Of a stretch of 64,000 nt of DNA, positions 53,071 to 62,389 are shown piece by piece (positions within the stretch are counted from its first letter, which is position 1; each line of letters opens with the position of its first letter). The notes under the pieces are model-generated. The model was not told the DNA's origin. It searched no databases and saw nothing but the letters and a program-made list of their open reading frames with translations. The translations under genes and the position numbers were made by a program. This stretch comes from Pseudomonas sp. LRP2-20 (lineage in GTDB: Bacteria > Pseudomonadota > Gammaproteobacteria > Pseudomonadales > Pseudomonadaceae): contig NZ_AP025944.1 in the NCBI RefSeq assembly GCF_024349685.1, positions 192,001-256,000 on the forward strand. The letters run 5' to 3'.

Positions 53071-54447
53071 TCAAGCCTTGAGCAGGTGCTTCCAGCCACG
53101 GCTCTGATCAACCGCCCGAGCCTGCTCGATACGCGCTTCCAGCAGTTCGCCAGGCTCTTCGCCCAACGGCAGTTCTGCCAGTTCATGCAGCTTCTTCAGG
53201 TCGCCGTACAGGCGGTCCATCTGCGGTGCCTCGAGTACCTGACGGGCATGGTGCAGCCAGGCCAGCAACTGTTCGATACGCGGCAACTGTTCGGCCAGGT
53301 CTTCCGGGCGCTGGGTGTACAGCGGCAGCTTCAGCGCGCGGCCTTCCTCACCCAGCAGGTGCGCCAGCCAGCTGGCCAGCTGCGCCTTGCCCTGGCGCTC
53401 ACCCCGGCCTTTGCGTTCCACGGTCCAGGCACGGGCCAGCAACCAGCGCGAGGTTTCCAGGGAGAACTGGCCCCAGCGCACGTCCTCGAGCTCTTCGATG
53501 AACTGTTCAGGCGCGGCACGGCGGATGTCTTCGTCGTCATTGCCGGCCTGCACCAGCGGGCGCCAGTCTTCCAGCAGCGCATCGAGGCTGGCGCGCAGCT
53601 CGCGGGTGGTCGCGCGTGGCGCGGCCTGGCCCAGGCTGGCAACCAGTGCGCGCAGTTCGGCCAGGCACTGCACCCAATCCTGCAGCAGGCGCCAGTGGCC
53701 ATTGTGGCGGTACTGTTCGGCCAGGCGCTGGCTGCTGCCCAGCAACTGCCAGGCGAGGGCGGTGAAGGCGTCGTCCACGGCCGTTTCGGCGTCCAGCTCG
53801 GTGGTTGGCAGGCCCAGCTCGTAGCTGTCCGGCTCCAGCAGGCGGTAGCCGCGCTCGGCCTTGCTGATGTCGCACGGCATCAGCGGCAGGCTGGCGGCCA
53901 GCTCGGCGGCCAGCTCCAGCAGCGCTTCAGGGGCGCCTTCGCGCAGCTCCAGTTCGAGCTCGCAGATCTCTTCCTTTTGCTTGCCGGCGATCACGAAGCC
54001 CTGGTCCAGCGCGGCCTCGATCACCACCTTGCTCTTGCCACGGCCCCAGGCGATTTCGGCGAACTCGCGGGTGAAGTCGGTGGTGAACAGCGGCTTGATG
54101 GTTTTCTTGTCCAGCTCGGCCAGTTGCTCCGGCCAGCAGCTGGCGTCGAGCTTTTTCAGGTCGAGCTTGACCTTGTCCAGGTGCCATTCGTATTCGTTGC
54201 GCTCGGACAGCCCGGCGACGCTCTGGCCGCGGCACTTCAGGGTCTGGATGATCTGTTCGCCGTCGCGGCGCAGGCGCAGGGCGACACGGGCAGCGGAGAG
54301 CTCGCGCGCAGGGGTGTCGAAGTACTGGTTGAGCAGCTCGCGGGTCTGCCAGCCGGACTTGTTGCGCTTTTTCAGCAGGGGGTGCTCGCGCAGGGCTGCC
54401 AGGGTCTCGCGACTGGCGCGGAGCTTGAGTTCGGTTTCTTTGTACAT
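53071..54447 (-). CDS. CYTH and CHAD domain protein (triphosphate tunnel enzyme type)
   Basis: 458 residues. The N-terminal CYTH domain opens with ETELKL (ExExK signature, residues 4-9), LNQYFDTPARELSAARVALRLRRDG, TLKCRG, and the acidic end ICELELELREG. The C-terminal half (after about residue 215) is a helical CHAD domain (AFTALAWQLLGSSQRLAEQYRH, LRELRASLDALLED-like segment). Relatives hydrolyse inorganic triphosphate, and CHAD domains bind polyphosphate. It diverges from argE. Substrate not proven. Confidence 0.88.
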   Translation of the reverse strand: MYKETELKLRASRETLAALREHPLLKKRNKSGWQTRELLNQYFDTPARELSAARVALRLRRDGEQIIQTLKCRGQSVAGLSERNEYEWHLDKVKLDLKKLDASCWPEQLAELDKKTIKPLFTTDFTREFAEIAWGRGKSKVVIEAALDQGFVIAGKQKEEICELELELREGAPEALLELAAELAASLPLMPCDISKAERGYRLLEPDSYELGLPTTELDAETAVDDAFTALAWQLLGSSQRLAEQYRHNGHWRLLQDWVQCLAELRALVASLGQAAPRATTRELRASLDALLEDWRPLVQAGNDDEDIRRAAPEQFIEELEDVRWGQFSLETSRWLLARAWTVERKGRGERQGKAQLASWLAHLLGEEGRALKLPLYTQRPEDLAEQLPRIEQLLAWLHHARQVLEAPQMDRLYGDLKKLHELAELPLGEEPGELLEARIEQARAVDQSRGWKHLLKA

Positions 54448-54561
54448 CGCAGGCTCGAAGGAGGGCGTGATAGCCGTGCAGTCTACAGGACTGGGCCGGC
54501 AACGGTTTATTCCTTGCGCCGGATGGCCCTATGATGGGCAACGCTTCCGAGGAGTACGCGC

Positions 54562-55704
54562 ATGCCGTTGCCAACGCTCAAAGACCAGTTTGCCGCCTTG
54601 ATCGCCGCGCCCTCGGTCAGTTGCACCCAGCCAGCCCTGGACCAGTCGAATCGCCAGGTCATCGACCTGCTGGCCGGCTGGCTGGGCGATCTGGGCTTCA
54701 GTTGCGACATCCGCCAGGTCACCCCCGGCAAGTTCAACCTGCTGGCCAGCCGTGGCAGCGGCCCCGGCGGCCTGGTGCTGGCTGGCCATAGCGACACCGT
54801 GCCCTACGACGAACAGCTGTGGTCCAGCGACCCGCTCAAGCTGACCGAGGCCGATGGCCGTTGGGTCGGCCTGGGCAGCTGCGACATGAAAGGCTTTTTC
54901 GCCTTGATCATCGAAGCGGTGATTCCGCTGCTTGAGCACGATTTCAAGCAACCACTGCTGATCCTTGCTACCTGCGATGAAGAAAGCTCCATGTCCGGTG
55001 CCCGCGCCCTGGCTGCCGCCGGCCAGCCGCTCGGTCGCGCCGCAGTGATCGGCGAGCCCACTGGCCTGCGGCCGATCCGCATGCACAAGGGCATCCTCAT
55101 GGACCGCATCGACATCCTCGGACGTAGCGGCCATTCGTCCGACCCGAGCCTGGGCCACAGCGCCATGGAGGCCATGCACGAGGTGATGGGTGAGCTGATG
55201 GGCCTGCGCCGGCAGTGGCAGGAAACCTTCCGCAACCCGCAATTTACTGTGCCCACGCCCACCATGAACTTTGGCTGCATCCATGGTGGTGACAATCCCA
55301 ATCGCATTTGTGGCCAGTGCGCGCTGGAGTTCGACCTGCGCCCGTTGCCAGGCATGGATGTCGAACAGCTGCGCGCCACCATTCGCGGCAAGCTGAAACC
55401 GGTGGCCGAGCGCCATGAGGTGCGGATCGACTACGCACCGCTGTTCCCTGAGGTGCCGCCTTTCGAGCAGGCTGCCGATGCCGAACTGGTACAAGTGGCC
55501 GAGCGCCTCACCGGCCATCGCGCCGAAGCGGTGGCGTTCGGTACCGAAGCGCCTTATCTTCAGCAACTGGGTTGCCAGACCATCGTGCTGGGCCCCGGCG
55601 ACATCGCCTGCGCCCACCAGCCTGGCGAATACCTTGAAATGTCACGAATCGAGCCTACCGTGCGTCTATTGCGTGACCTGATCCGGCACTACTGCCTGAA
55701 TTAA
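54562..55704 (+). CDS. argE: Acetylornithine deacetylase ArgE
   Basis: 380 residues of the M20 metallopeptidase family. Zinc ligands: His in VLAGHSDTVP, Asp in GLGSCDMKGFFA, Glu pair in LATCDEESSMSG, and a late His in CAHQPGEY. It removes acetate from N-acetylornithine in arginine synthesis. CGAGGAG precedes the ATG at 54562. It is followed by argA on the same strand after 125 nt, grouping two arginine genes. Confidence 0.92.
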   Translation: MPLPTLKDQFAALIAAPSVSCTQPALDQSNRQVIDLLAGWLGDLGFSCDIRQVTPGKFNLLASRGSGPGGLVLAGHSDTVPYDEQLWSSDPLKLTEADGRWVGLGSCDMKGFFALIIEAVIPLLEHDFKQPLLILATCDEESSMSGARALAAAGQPLGRAAVIGEPTGLRPIRMHKGILMDRIDILGRSGHSSDPSLGHSAMEAMHEVMGELMGLRRQWQETFRNPQFTVPTPTMNFGCIHGGDNPNRICGQCALEFDLRPLPGMDVEQLRATIRGKLKPVAERHEVRIDYAPLFPEVPPFEQAADAELVQVAERLTGHRAEAVAFGTEAPYLQQLGCQTIVLGPGDIACAHQPGEYLEMSRIEPTVRLLRDLIRHYCLN

Positions 55705-55829
55705 ACGTCCACCCTGTTGATTCGTTCTTGCCTAGAGGAGACCGCGCGTGACCGCAAGCCTGTTCCGACGATGATCCTGAACGCCGTGTGATTCACCGTT
55801 CTCCGTCCACTTTATCCACAGGCCCTGTC

Positions 55830-57128
55830 ATGCCCGAATACGTCAACTGGCTACGTCATGCCTCCCCGTACATCAATGCCCATCGCGACTGCACCTTCGT
55901 GGTCATGCTCCCTGGCGATGGGGTTGAACACCCGAATTTCGGCAATATCGTCCACGACCTGGTCTTGCTGCACAGCCTGGGTGTGCGCCTGGTGCTGGTC
56001 CACGGCTCGCGCCCACAGATCGAAAGCCGCCTGGCTGATCGCGGCCTGACGCCGCACTACCACCGGGGCATGCGCATCACCGATGCCGCCACCCTGGACT
56101 GCGTGATCGACGCCGTGGGCGCCCTGCGCCTGGCCATCGAAGCGCGCCTGTCGATGGACATCGCCGCCTCGCCGATGCAGGGTTCGCGCCTGCGTGTGGC
56201 CTCCGGCAACCTGGTCACCGCACGGCCGATCGGCGTGCTGGAAGGGGTGGACTACCACCACACCGGCGAAGTGCGCCGGGTCGACCGCAAGGGCATCAGC
56301 CGCCTGCTCGACGAGCGCTCCATCGTGCTGCTGTCGCCGCTGGGCTACTCGCCCACCGGTGAAATCTTCAACCTGGCCTGCGAAGACGTCGCCACCCGCG
56401 CGGCCATCGAACTGGGTGCCGACAAGCTGCTGCTGTTCGGTGCCGAGCCTGGCCTGCTGGATGAAAGCGGCAAGCTGGTGCGTGAACTGCGCCCGCAACA
56501 GATCGCCCCGCACCTGGCGCGGCTGGGTAGCGATTATCAGGCTGAGCTGCTCGATGCCGCTGCCGAGGCCTGCAAAGGCGGTGTAGCGCGTAGCCATATC
56601 GTCAGTTATGCCGAAGACGGTGCGCTGCTGACCGAACTGTTCACCCGCGAAGGTGGCGGTACGCTGGTGTCCCAGGAGCAGTTTGAGGTAGTGCGCGAGG
56701 CGACCATCGAGGATGTCGGTGGCTTGCTTGAGCTGATCAGCCCGCTGGAAGAGCAGGGCATTCTGGTGCGTCGTTCGCGCGAGGTGCTGGAGCGGGAGAT
56801 CGAGCAGTTCAGCGTGGTCGAGCGTGAAGGGATGATCATTGCCTGTGCGGCGCTGTACCCGATTGCCGATTCGCAGGCGGGTGAACTGGCGTGTCTGGCG
56901 GTGAACCCCGAGTACCGCCATGGCGGTCGCGGGGATGAGCTGCTGGAGCGGATCGAAGGGCGGGCGCGGCAGATGGGGTTGAATACCTTGTTCGTGCTTA
57001 CCACGCGCACGGCGCACTGGTTCCGCGAACGCGGGTTTGCGCCCAGCGGCGTCGAGCGGCTGCCAGCGGCGCGGGCTTCGCTGTACAACTACCAGCGCAA
57101 TTCGAAGATTTTCGAGAAGTCCCTGTAA
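55830..57128 (+). CDS. argA: Amino-acid N-acetyltransferase (N-acetylglutamate synthase) ArgA
   Basis: 432 residues from ATG 55830 (homologues start MPEYVNWLRHASPYINAHRD; an ATT/GTG extension upstream is open but unlikely). The N-terminal amino acid kinase-like domain (VLVHGSRPQIESRL) binds the arginine inhibitor, and the C-terminal GNAT domain has ACAALYPIADSQAGELACLAVNPEYRHGGRGDELLERIEGRARQMGLNTLFVLTTRTAHWFRERGF. It performs the first step of arginine synthesis. Feedback by arginine is known for the family. Confidence 0.95.
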   Translation: MPEYVNWLRHASPYINAHRDCTFVVMLPGDGVEHPNFGNIVHDLVLLHSLGVRLVLVHGSRPQIESRLADRGLTPHYHRGMRITDAATLDCVIDAVGALRLAIEARLSMDIAASPMQGSRLRVASGNLVTARPIGVLEGVDYHHTGEVRRVDRKGISRLLDERSIVLLSPLGYSPTGEIFNLACEDVATRAAIELGADKLLLFGAEPGLLDESGKLVRELRPQQIAPHLARLGSDYQAELLDAAAEACKGGVARSHIVSYAEDGALLTELFTREGGGTLVSQEQFEVVREATIEDVGGLLELISPLEEQGILVRRSREVLEREIEQFSVVEREGMIIACAALYPIADSQAGELACLAVNPEYRHGGRGDELLERIEGRARQMGLNTLFVLTTRTAHWFRERGFAPSGVERLPAARASLYNYQRNSKIFEKSL

Positions 57129-57260
57129 ATCTGTAGCGGCCTCTTCGCGGCGGTTCGACGCCTCGATAAACCCGCTCCCACAGGTAATGCTCAAGGCTCA
57201 CGCCCTGTGAAGATCCTGTGGGAGCAACTGTCTCGCCTAATTGCTTAAAGCTGGCGCGAC

Positions 57261-57393
57261 CCTGTGGGAGCCGCGCTTGCCGGCGATGGGCCGCGAAGCG
57301 GCCCCTGTATACGTGTGATCGCTATCGACCCATGTCAAACGCAAGAATGTTGGGGCCGCTGCGCGGCCCATCGCCGGCAAGCGCGGCTCCCAC
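57261..57393. repeat. Inverted pair of the GCCGGCAAGCGCGGCTCC-type REP
   Basis: CTGTGGGAGCCGCGCTTGCC ... GGGCCGCGAAGCGGCCCC on the left and GGGGCCGCTGCGCGGCCC ... GGCAAGCGCGGCTCCCACA on the right. The same arm builds the 72-bp tandem array at 20690-21147. Confidence 0.85.
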
Positions 57394-57467
57394 AAGTACA
57401 GCGCACGCCTGGAAGCTGGTGATAATCGTGTGGGCTTGCCCGCGAAGCAGGTGACGCGGTCCCGAAT

Positions 57468-57499
57468 GAAAAGCGCCGCCCTTGTGGGCGGCGTTTTCG
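57468..57499 (-). terminator. Rho-independent terminator (both directions) after spuI-like gene
   Basis: GAAAAG-CGCCGCCC-TTGT-GGGCGGCG-TTTTCG: an 8-bp GC stem with T/A tracts on both sides, right at the stop of the minus-strand synthetase gene. Confidence 0.9.
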
Positions 57500-57500
57500 T

Positions 57501-58877
57501 TTACACGGTATGCAGGTACCAGTTGTACTCGAGGTCGGAGATCGAGTGCTCGAACTCCTCCAGCTCGCTCTCCTTGCACGCGACGAAGATGTCGATGTAC
57601 TTCGGATCGATGTACTTGTTCAGGATCTCGCTGTCGTCCAGCTCGCGCAGGGCATCGCGCAGGTTGTTCGGCAGGCTCTGCTCCAGCTGCTCGTACGAGT
57701 TGCCTTCAATGGGTGTGCCTGGCTCGATCTTGTTGGTCAGGCCGTGGTGCACGCCCGCCAGCACGGCAGCCATCATCAGGTACGGGTTGGCGTCGGCGCC
57801 AGCCACGCGGTGCTCGATGCGCACGGCATCTGCAGAACCGGTCGGCACGCGCAGGGCCACGGTACGGTTGTCCAGGCCCCAGCTCGGCGCATTCGGTACG
57901 TAGAACTGCGCGCCAAAGCGGCGGTACGAGTTGACGTTCGGGCAGAGGAACGCCATGGACGCAGGCAGGGTCTCGAGCACACCGCCGACAGCGTGACGTA
58001 GCGCGGCGTTCTGCTCGGGATCCTCGCTGGTGAAGATGTTGTTGCCATCTTTGTCCAGCACGGAGATGTGTACATGCAGGCCGTTGCCAGCCTGGCCCGG
58101 GTAGGGCTTGGCCATGAAGGTGGTGTCCATTTCATGGTCGTAGGCGATGTTCTTGATCAACCGCTTGAGCAGTACCGCGTAGTCACAGGCCTTGAGCGGG
58201 TCGGCAACGTGGTGCAGGTTGACTTCGAACTGCGCCGGGGCGCTTTCCTTGACGATGGCGTCAGCCGGGATGCCTTGCTCTTTCGCGCCTTCGAGGATGT
58301 CCTGCAGGCAGTCGGCATATTCGTCGAGGTCGTCGATCAGGTACACCTGGGTCGACTGTGGGCGTTTGCCCGAGATGGGTGAGCGTGGTGGCTGTGGACG
58401 GCCGTTCACGTTCTCCTGGTCGATCAGGTAGAACTCCAGCTCGAACGCGGCGCAGATGGTCAGGCCCATTTCGGTGAACTTGCTCACCACCTGACGCAGC
58501 ACTTCACGTGGGTCGGCGAAGAACGGCTCGCCTTCCAGTTCGTGCATGGTCATCAGCAACTGCGCGGTCGGGCGCTTTTGCCATGGTTCATTACAGAGTG
58601 TGTCGGGGATTGGATAGCAGATGCGGTCAGCATCGCCGATATCCAGGCCCAGCCCAGTGCTTTCGACGGTGGATCCGTTGATGTCCAGGGCGAAGAGGGA
58701 GGCCGGCAGGTTGATGCCTTTCTCGTAAACCTTGTGGAGGCTGGTGCGCTCAATGCGCTTGCCACGCACCACACCATTCATATCTGCAATCAGAAGGTCA
58801 ACGTAGAGAACCTCAGGATGTTCCTTAAGGAACGCGTTCGCTTCGTTAAGCTGAACGGCACGCGGGGGTACCGACAT
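57501..58877 (-). CDS. spuI: Glutamine synthetase-family gamma-glutamyl-polyamine synthetase (SpuI/PuuA-like)
   Basis: 458 residues. Type III-like glutamine synthetase: ADMNGVVRGKRIER at the N-terminus, AAFELEFYLID (metal Glu), EVNLHH, FMAKPYPGQAGNGLHVHISVLD, NSYRRF and ADANPYLMMAA. In the spu/puu pathway such enzymes join glutamate to putrescine or other polyamines. It faces a paralogous synthetase gene across a 574-nt gap. A perfect AACAACAA lies directly before its AGGTG ribosome binding site, the pattern bound by Crc/Hfq. Confidence 0.88.
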   Translation of the reverse strand: MSVPPRAVQLNEANAFLKEHPEVLYVDLLIADMNGVVRGKRIERTSLHKVYEKGINLPASLFALDINGSTVESTGLGLDIGDADRICYPIPDTLCNEPWQKRPTAQLLMTMHELEGEPFFADPREVLRQVVSKFTEMGLTICAAFELEFYLIDQENVNGRPQPPRSPISGKRPQSTQVYLIDDLDEYADCLQDILEGAKEQGIPADAIVKESAPAQFEVNLHHVADPLKACDYAVLLKRLIKNIAYDHEMDTTFMAKPYPGQAGNGLHVHISVLDKDGNNIFTSEDPEQNAALRHAVGGVLETLPASMAFLCPNVNSYRRFGAQFYVPNAPSWGLDNRTVALRVPTGSADAVRIEHRVAGADANPYLMMAAVLAGVHHGLTNKIEPGTPIEGNSYEQLEQSLPNNLRDALRELDDSEILNKYIDPKYIDIFVACKESELEEFEHSISDLEYNWYLHTV

Positions 58878-59451
58878 GATGCAACACCTTTGTTGTTAAA
58901 AATATCAATCAAGGGGGGCTTGCAGGACCAGTCAATCGAAAAGACAAACTGATGTCAAGCCAACCCCATGATGCCCTGAAATGGCACATCGACGGCAGAT
59001 TTGCTGCATATCGGGGCGTACCATTATCCGCTATTTCCCTCGCAAAGGGCTATCTCCGACATGCCGTGTTTTATTTTTTACGGAGGTGTTGTGTAAAAAA
59101 ATTAACAAGGCTAAGCTCGGACTCAACCCAGAACACAATAATACGAGGGTCACATGGTCCGCTTGTCGCGACCTGAACGCGCTGCCTGCGCAGTGCAGTC
59201 GGGTATCCCTGCCGTTCCCGCACGCATCAGTCGAGCTGTGGTCTGCATGGCCGCAATAATTGACGCTTTGCGCACCTGGACCACCCCTCGTAACGCTTTT
59301 TCGTTGCTCTTCTCGTATTCCTGCCCTTTGATCCCGCTGCGGACACGCTTGATTTCAGTGTATCCACAGTGCGCCTGCGCGTGGGTTTTTGCTTTAGCAA
59401 TCTACTCCATCCAGAATCAGGGCGCGGACCACCTTACCTCCTGAGGTATTT
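58878..59451. other. Divergent intergenic region between two polyamine synthetase genes
   Basis: 574 nt. AT-rich around 59070-59115 (TTTTATTTTTTACGG, AAAAAAATTAACAA). TGGCAC-ATCGA-CGGCA at 58982-58997 weakly resembles a sigma-54 promoter in the forward direction, but the -12 part is poor. Short open frames on the plus strand (e.g. 59154-59444) lack ribosome binding sites and plausible composition. The region probably holds both promoters and regulator sites. Confidence 0.45.
58890..58897 (-). promoter_or_regulatory. Crc/Hfq catabolite-repression motif AACAACAA before spuI
   Basis: On the minus strand AACAACAA abuts AGGTG, 13-20 nt before the ATG. Crc with Hfq binds AAnAAnAA motifs near ribosome binding sites in Pseudomonas to block translation during growth on preferred carbon sources. 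Confidence 0.65.
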
Positions 59452-60810
59452 ATGAGTAACAACCTCGACCAGCTCACCGATTGGTTGAAAGAGCACAAGA
59501 TCACCGAAGTCGAATGCCTGATCAGCGACCTGACCGGCATCACCCGCGGCAAGATCTCGCCGACCAACAAATTCATCGCCGAAAAAGGCATGCGCCTGCC
59601 CGAAAGCGTGCTGCTGCAGACTGTGACTGGCGACTATGTCGACGATGACATCTATTACGACCTGCTCGACCCGGCCGATATCGACATGATCTGCCGCCCC
59701 GACCAGGACGCTGTGTTCCTGGTGCCTTGGGCCATCGAGCCGACCGCCCAGGTGATCCACGACACCTACGACAAGAAGGGTAACCCGGTCGAGCTGTCGC
59801 CGCGCAACGTGCTGAAGAAAGTCCTCAAGCTCTACGCCGACAAGGGTTGGCAGCCGATCGTCGCGCCGGAGATGGAGTTCTACCTGACCAAGCGCAGCGA
59901 AGACCCGGACTTCCCGCTGCAGCCGCCGGTCGGTCGCTCTGGCCGCCCGGAAACCGGCCGCCAGTCGTTCTCGATCGAGGCCGCGAACGAATTCGACCCG
60001 CTGTTCGAAGACGTCTATGACTGGTGCGAACTGCAGCGCCTGGACCTCGACACGCTGATCCACGAAGACGGCACGGCGCAGATGGAAATCAACTTCCGTC
60101 ACGGCGACGCCTTGCACCTGGCCGACCAGATTCTGGTGTTCAAGCGCACCATGCGCGAGGCTGCGCTCAAGCACAACGTGGCCGCCACCTTCATGGCCAA
60201 GCCGATGACCGGCGAGCCGGGCAGCGCCATGCACCTGCACCAGAGCGTGGTCGACGTGGCCACCGGCAAGAACATCTTCAGCAACGAAGACGGCAGCATG
60301 AGCGAGCTGTTCCTGCACCACATCGGTGGCCTGCAGAAGTTCATCCCCGAAGCGCTGCCGCTGTTCGCCCCCAACGTCAACTCGTTCCGTCGTTTCCTGC
60401 CCGACACCTCGGCGCCGGTGAACGTCGAGTGGGGCGAGGAAAACCGCACCGTCGGCCTGCGCGTACCGGATGCCGGCCCGCAGAACCGCCGTGTCGAGAA
60501 CCGCCTGCCCGGTGCCGATGCCAACCCATACCTGGCCATCGCCGCCAGCCTGTTGTGTGGCTATATCGGCATGGTCGAGGGCATCGAAGCCAGCGCGCCG
60601 GTCCAGGGCCGTGGCTATGAACGCCGCAACCTGCGCCTGCCGCTGACCATCGAGGACGCCCTCGAACGCATGGAAATCAGCCGTGCACTGGTGCAGTACC
60701 TGGGCAAGAAGTTCATCACTGGCTACGTCGCCACCAAGCGCGCCGAGCACGAGAACTTCAAGCGCGTCATCAGCTCCTGGGAACGTGAATTCCTGCTGTT
60801 CGCTGTCTGA
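59452..60810 (+). CDS. spuB: Glutamine synthetase-family gamma-glutamyl-polyamine synthetase (SpuB/PuuA-like)
   Basis: 452 residues, paralogous to the divergent synthetase: CLISDLTGITRGKI, VAPEMEFYLTKRSEDPD, EINFRHGDALHLADQ, FMAKPMTGEPGSAMHLHQSVVD, NSFRRFLP, ADANPYLAIAASLLCGY. It likely glutamylates putrescine or another amine. CCTGAGG precedes ATG 59452. It is followed by the aminotransferase gene after 46 nt, and then by polyamine-binding proteins, so an operon for uptake and breakdown is likely. Confidence 0.88.
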   Translation: MSNNLDQLTDWLKEHKITEVECLISDLTGITRGKISPTNKFIAEKGMRLPESVLLQTVTGDYVDDDIYYDLLDPADIDMICRPDQDAVFLVPWAIEPTAQVIHDTYDKKGNPVELSPRNVLKKVLKLYADKGWQPIVAPEMEFYLTKRSEDPDFPLQPPVGRSGRPETGRQSFSIEAANEFDPLFEDVYDWCELQRLDLDTLIHEDGTAQMEINFRHGDALHLADQILVFKRTMREAALKHNVAATFMAKPMTGEPGSAMHLHQSVVDVATGKNIFSNEDGSMSELFLHHIGGLQKFIPEALPLFAPNVNSFRRFLPDTSAPVNVEWGEENRTVGLRVPDAGPQNRRVENRLPGADANPYLAIAASLLCGYIGMVEGIEASAPVQGRGYERRNLRLPLTIEDALERMEISRALVQYLGKKFITGYVATKRAEHENFKRVISSWEREFLLFAV

Positions 60811-60856
60811 TCAACCCTGAGGCCGCGGGTGCGGCCGCCGGAAAATGGAGAGGCAC

Positions 60857-62219
60857 ATGAGCGTCAACAACCCGCAAACCCGTGAATGGCAAACCCTGAG
60901 CGGCGAGCACCACCTAGCACCCTTTTCTGACTACAAGCAGCTGAAGGAGAAGGGGCCGCGCATCATCACCAAGGCGCAGGGTGTGCATTTGTGGGACAGC
61001 GAGGGGCACAAGATCCTCGACGGCATGGCCGGCCTGTGGTGCGTGGCAGTTGGCTATGGCCGTGAAGAACTGGTGCAGGCGGCAGAAAAGCAGATGCGTG
61101 AACTGCCGTACTACAACCTGTTCTTCCAGACTGCTCACCCGCCAGCTCTGGAGCTGGCCAAGGCGATCACCGACGTGGCGCCCGAGGGCATGACCCATGT
61201 GTTCTTCACCGGCTCCGGCTCCGAAGGCAACGACACCGTGCTGCGCATGGTTCGCCACTACTGGGCGCTGAAGGGCAAACCCCACAAGCAGACCATCATC
61301 GGCCGCATCAACGGCTACCACGGCTCCACCTTCGCGGGTGCGTGCCTGGGCGGCATGAGCGGCATGCATGAGCAGGGCGGCCTGCCGATCCCGGGCATCG
61401 TGCACATTCCGCAGCCGTACTGGTTCGGTGAGGGCGGCGACATGAGCCCCGACGACTTCGGCGTGTGGGCTGCCGAACAGCTGGAGAAAAAGATTCTGGA
61501 AGTCGGCGAAGACAACGTCGCCGCCTTTATCGCCGAGCCGATCCAGGGTGCCGGCGGGGTGATCATTCCGCCGCAAACCTACTGGCCAAAGGTCAAGGAA
61601 ATCCTGGCGAAGTACGACATCCTGTTCGTTGCCGACGAAGTGATCTGTGGCTTCGGCCGCACCGGCGAGTGGTTTGGCTCCGACTACTACGACCTCAAGC
61701 CCGACCTGATGACCATCGCCAAGGGCCTTACTTCCGGTTACATCCCCATGGGCGGTGTGATCGTGCGTGACAAGGTGGCCAAGGTCATCAGCGAAGGTGG
61801 CGACTTCAACCACGGTTTCACCTATTCCGGCCATCCGGTGGCGGCCGCAGTGGGCCTGGAGAACCTGCGCATCCTGCGTGACGAGAAGATTGTCGAGAAG
61901 GCGCGCACGGAAGTGGCACCCTACTTGCAAAAAACGTCTGCGCGAGCTGCAGGACCATCCGCTGGTGGGTGAGGTGCGCGGCCTGGGCATGCTCGGCGCG
62001 ATCGAGCTGGTCAAGGACAAGGCCACCCGTAGCCGTTACGAAGGCAAAGGCGTGGGCATGGTGTGCCGCAACTTCTGCTTTGAAAACGGCCTGATCATGC
62101 GCGCGGTGGGCGACACCATGATTATCGCGCCACCTTTGGTGATCAGCCGCGAGGAGGTCGACGAGCTCGTGGAAAAGGCGCGCAAGTGCCTCGACCTGAC
62201 CCTCGAAGCGATCCGTTGA
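60857..62219 (+). pseudogene. spuC: Polyamine:pyruvate aminotransferase SpuC, frameshifted by an A6 run
   Basis: From ATG 60857 (GGAGAGG upstream). The N-terminal 360 residues are a normal class III aminotransferase: VGYGREELV, FTGSGSEGNDTVLRMVRHYW, INGYHGSTFAGACLGGM, EPIQGAGGVIIPPQTYW, VADEVICGFGRTGEWFG, and the PLP lysine in LMTIAKGLTSGYIPMGG. At 61929-61934 six A residues follow C where five would keep frame; the frame then shifts and hits a stop at 61970-61972. Dropping one A rejoins the C-terminus (KRLRELQDHPLVGEVRGLGMLGAIELV ... to 62219), giving about 453 residues, the usual length. This may be a real mutation or a homopolymer sequencing error. Confidence 0.88.
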
Positions 62220-62252
62220 GCGTTTGCTAGGCTAGCGATGTGACATTAAGTG

Positions 62253-62321
62253 GTTACAAGGGGCTGGTTTCCTTGAAACAGCGCCTTGTAACTTGCCAGA
62301 CTAGCGACTGTTTCAGTCGCT
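62253..62321 (+). repeat. Two hairpins between spuC and the binding-protein gene
   Basis: First hairpin: GTTACAAGGGGCTG ... CAGCGCCTTGTAAC (62253-62292), 13 of 14 pairs, 12-nt loop. Second: AGCGACTG-TTT-CAGTCGCT (62303-62321), 8 perfect pairs. Neither has a T tract. They may be RNA processing or stabilising structures, setting a high level of binding protein. Confidence 0.6.
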
Positions 62322-62389
62322 GCGACGCGTGTAGCGCGGGGCCTGGCTGCTGAACGGATGGCTAATCAAAAAAATCTGGAGCATGACGC

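Larger units (their letters stand above)
57129..57500. other. Intergenic region packed with degenerate REP elements
   Basis: Two REP classes occur here: the GCGGGTTTACCC class in broken form (57150-57215, 57428-57447) and the CGCCGGCAAGCGCGGCTCCCAC class as an inverted pair (57261-57305 and 57353-57393). No gene is visible. A bidirectional terminator ends the region. Confidence 0.7.

Noticed and set aside
58982..58997. Sigma-54 promoter candidate TGGCAC-N5-CGGC
   Set aside because: The GG-GC spacing is right but the -12 element lacks TT and the distance to spuB is over 450 nt; kept only as a remark.
59154..59444. 96-codon frame between the two polyamine synthetase genes
   Set aside because: No ribosome binding site, no recognised pattern, ends just before the spuB ribosome binding site; more likely promoter DNA.
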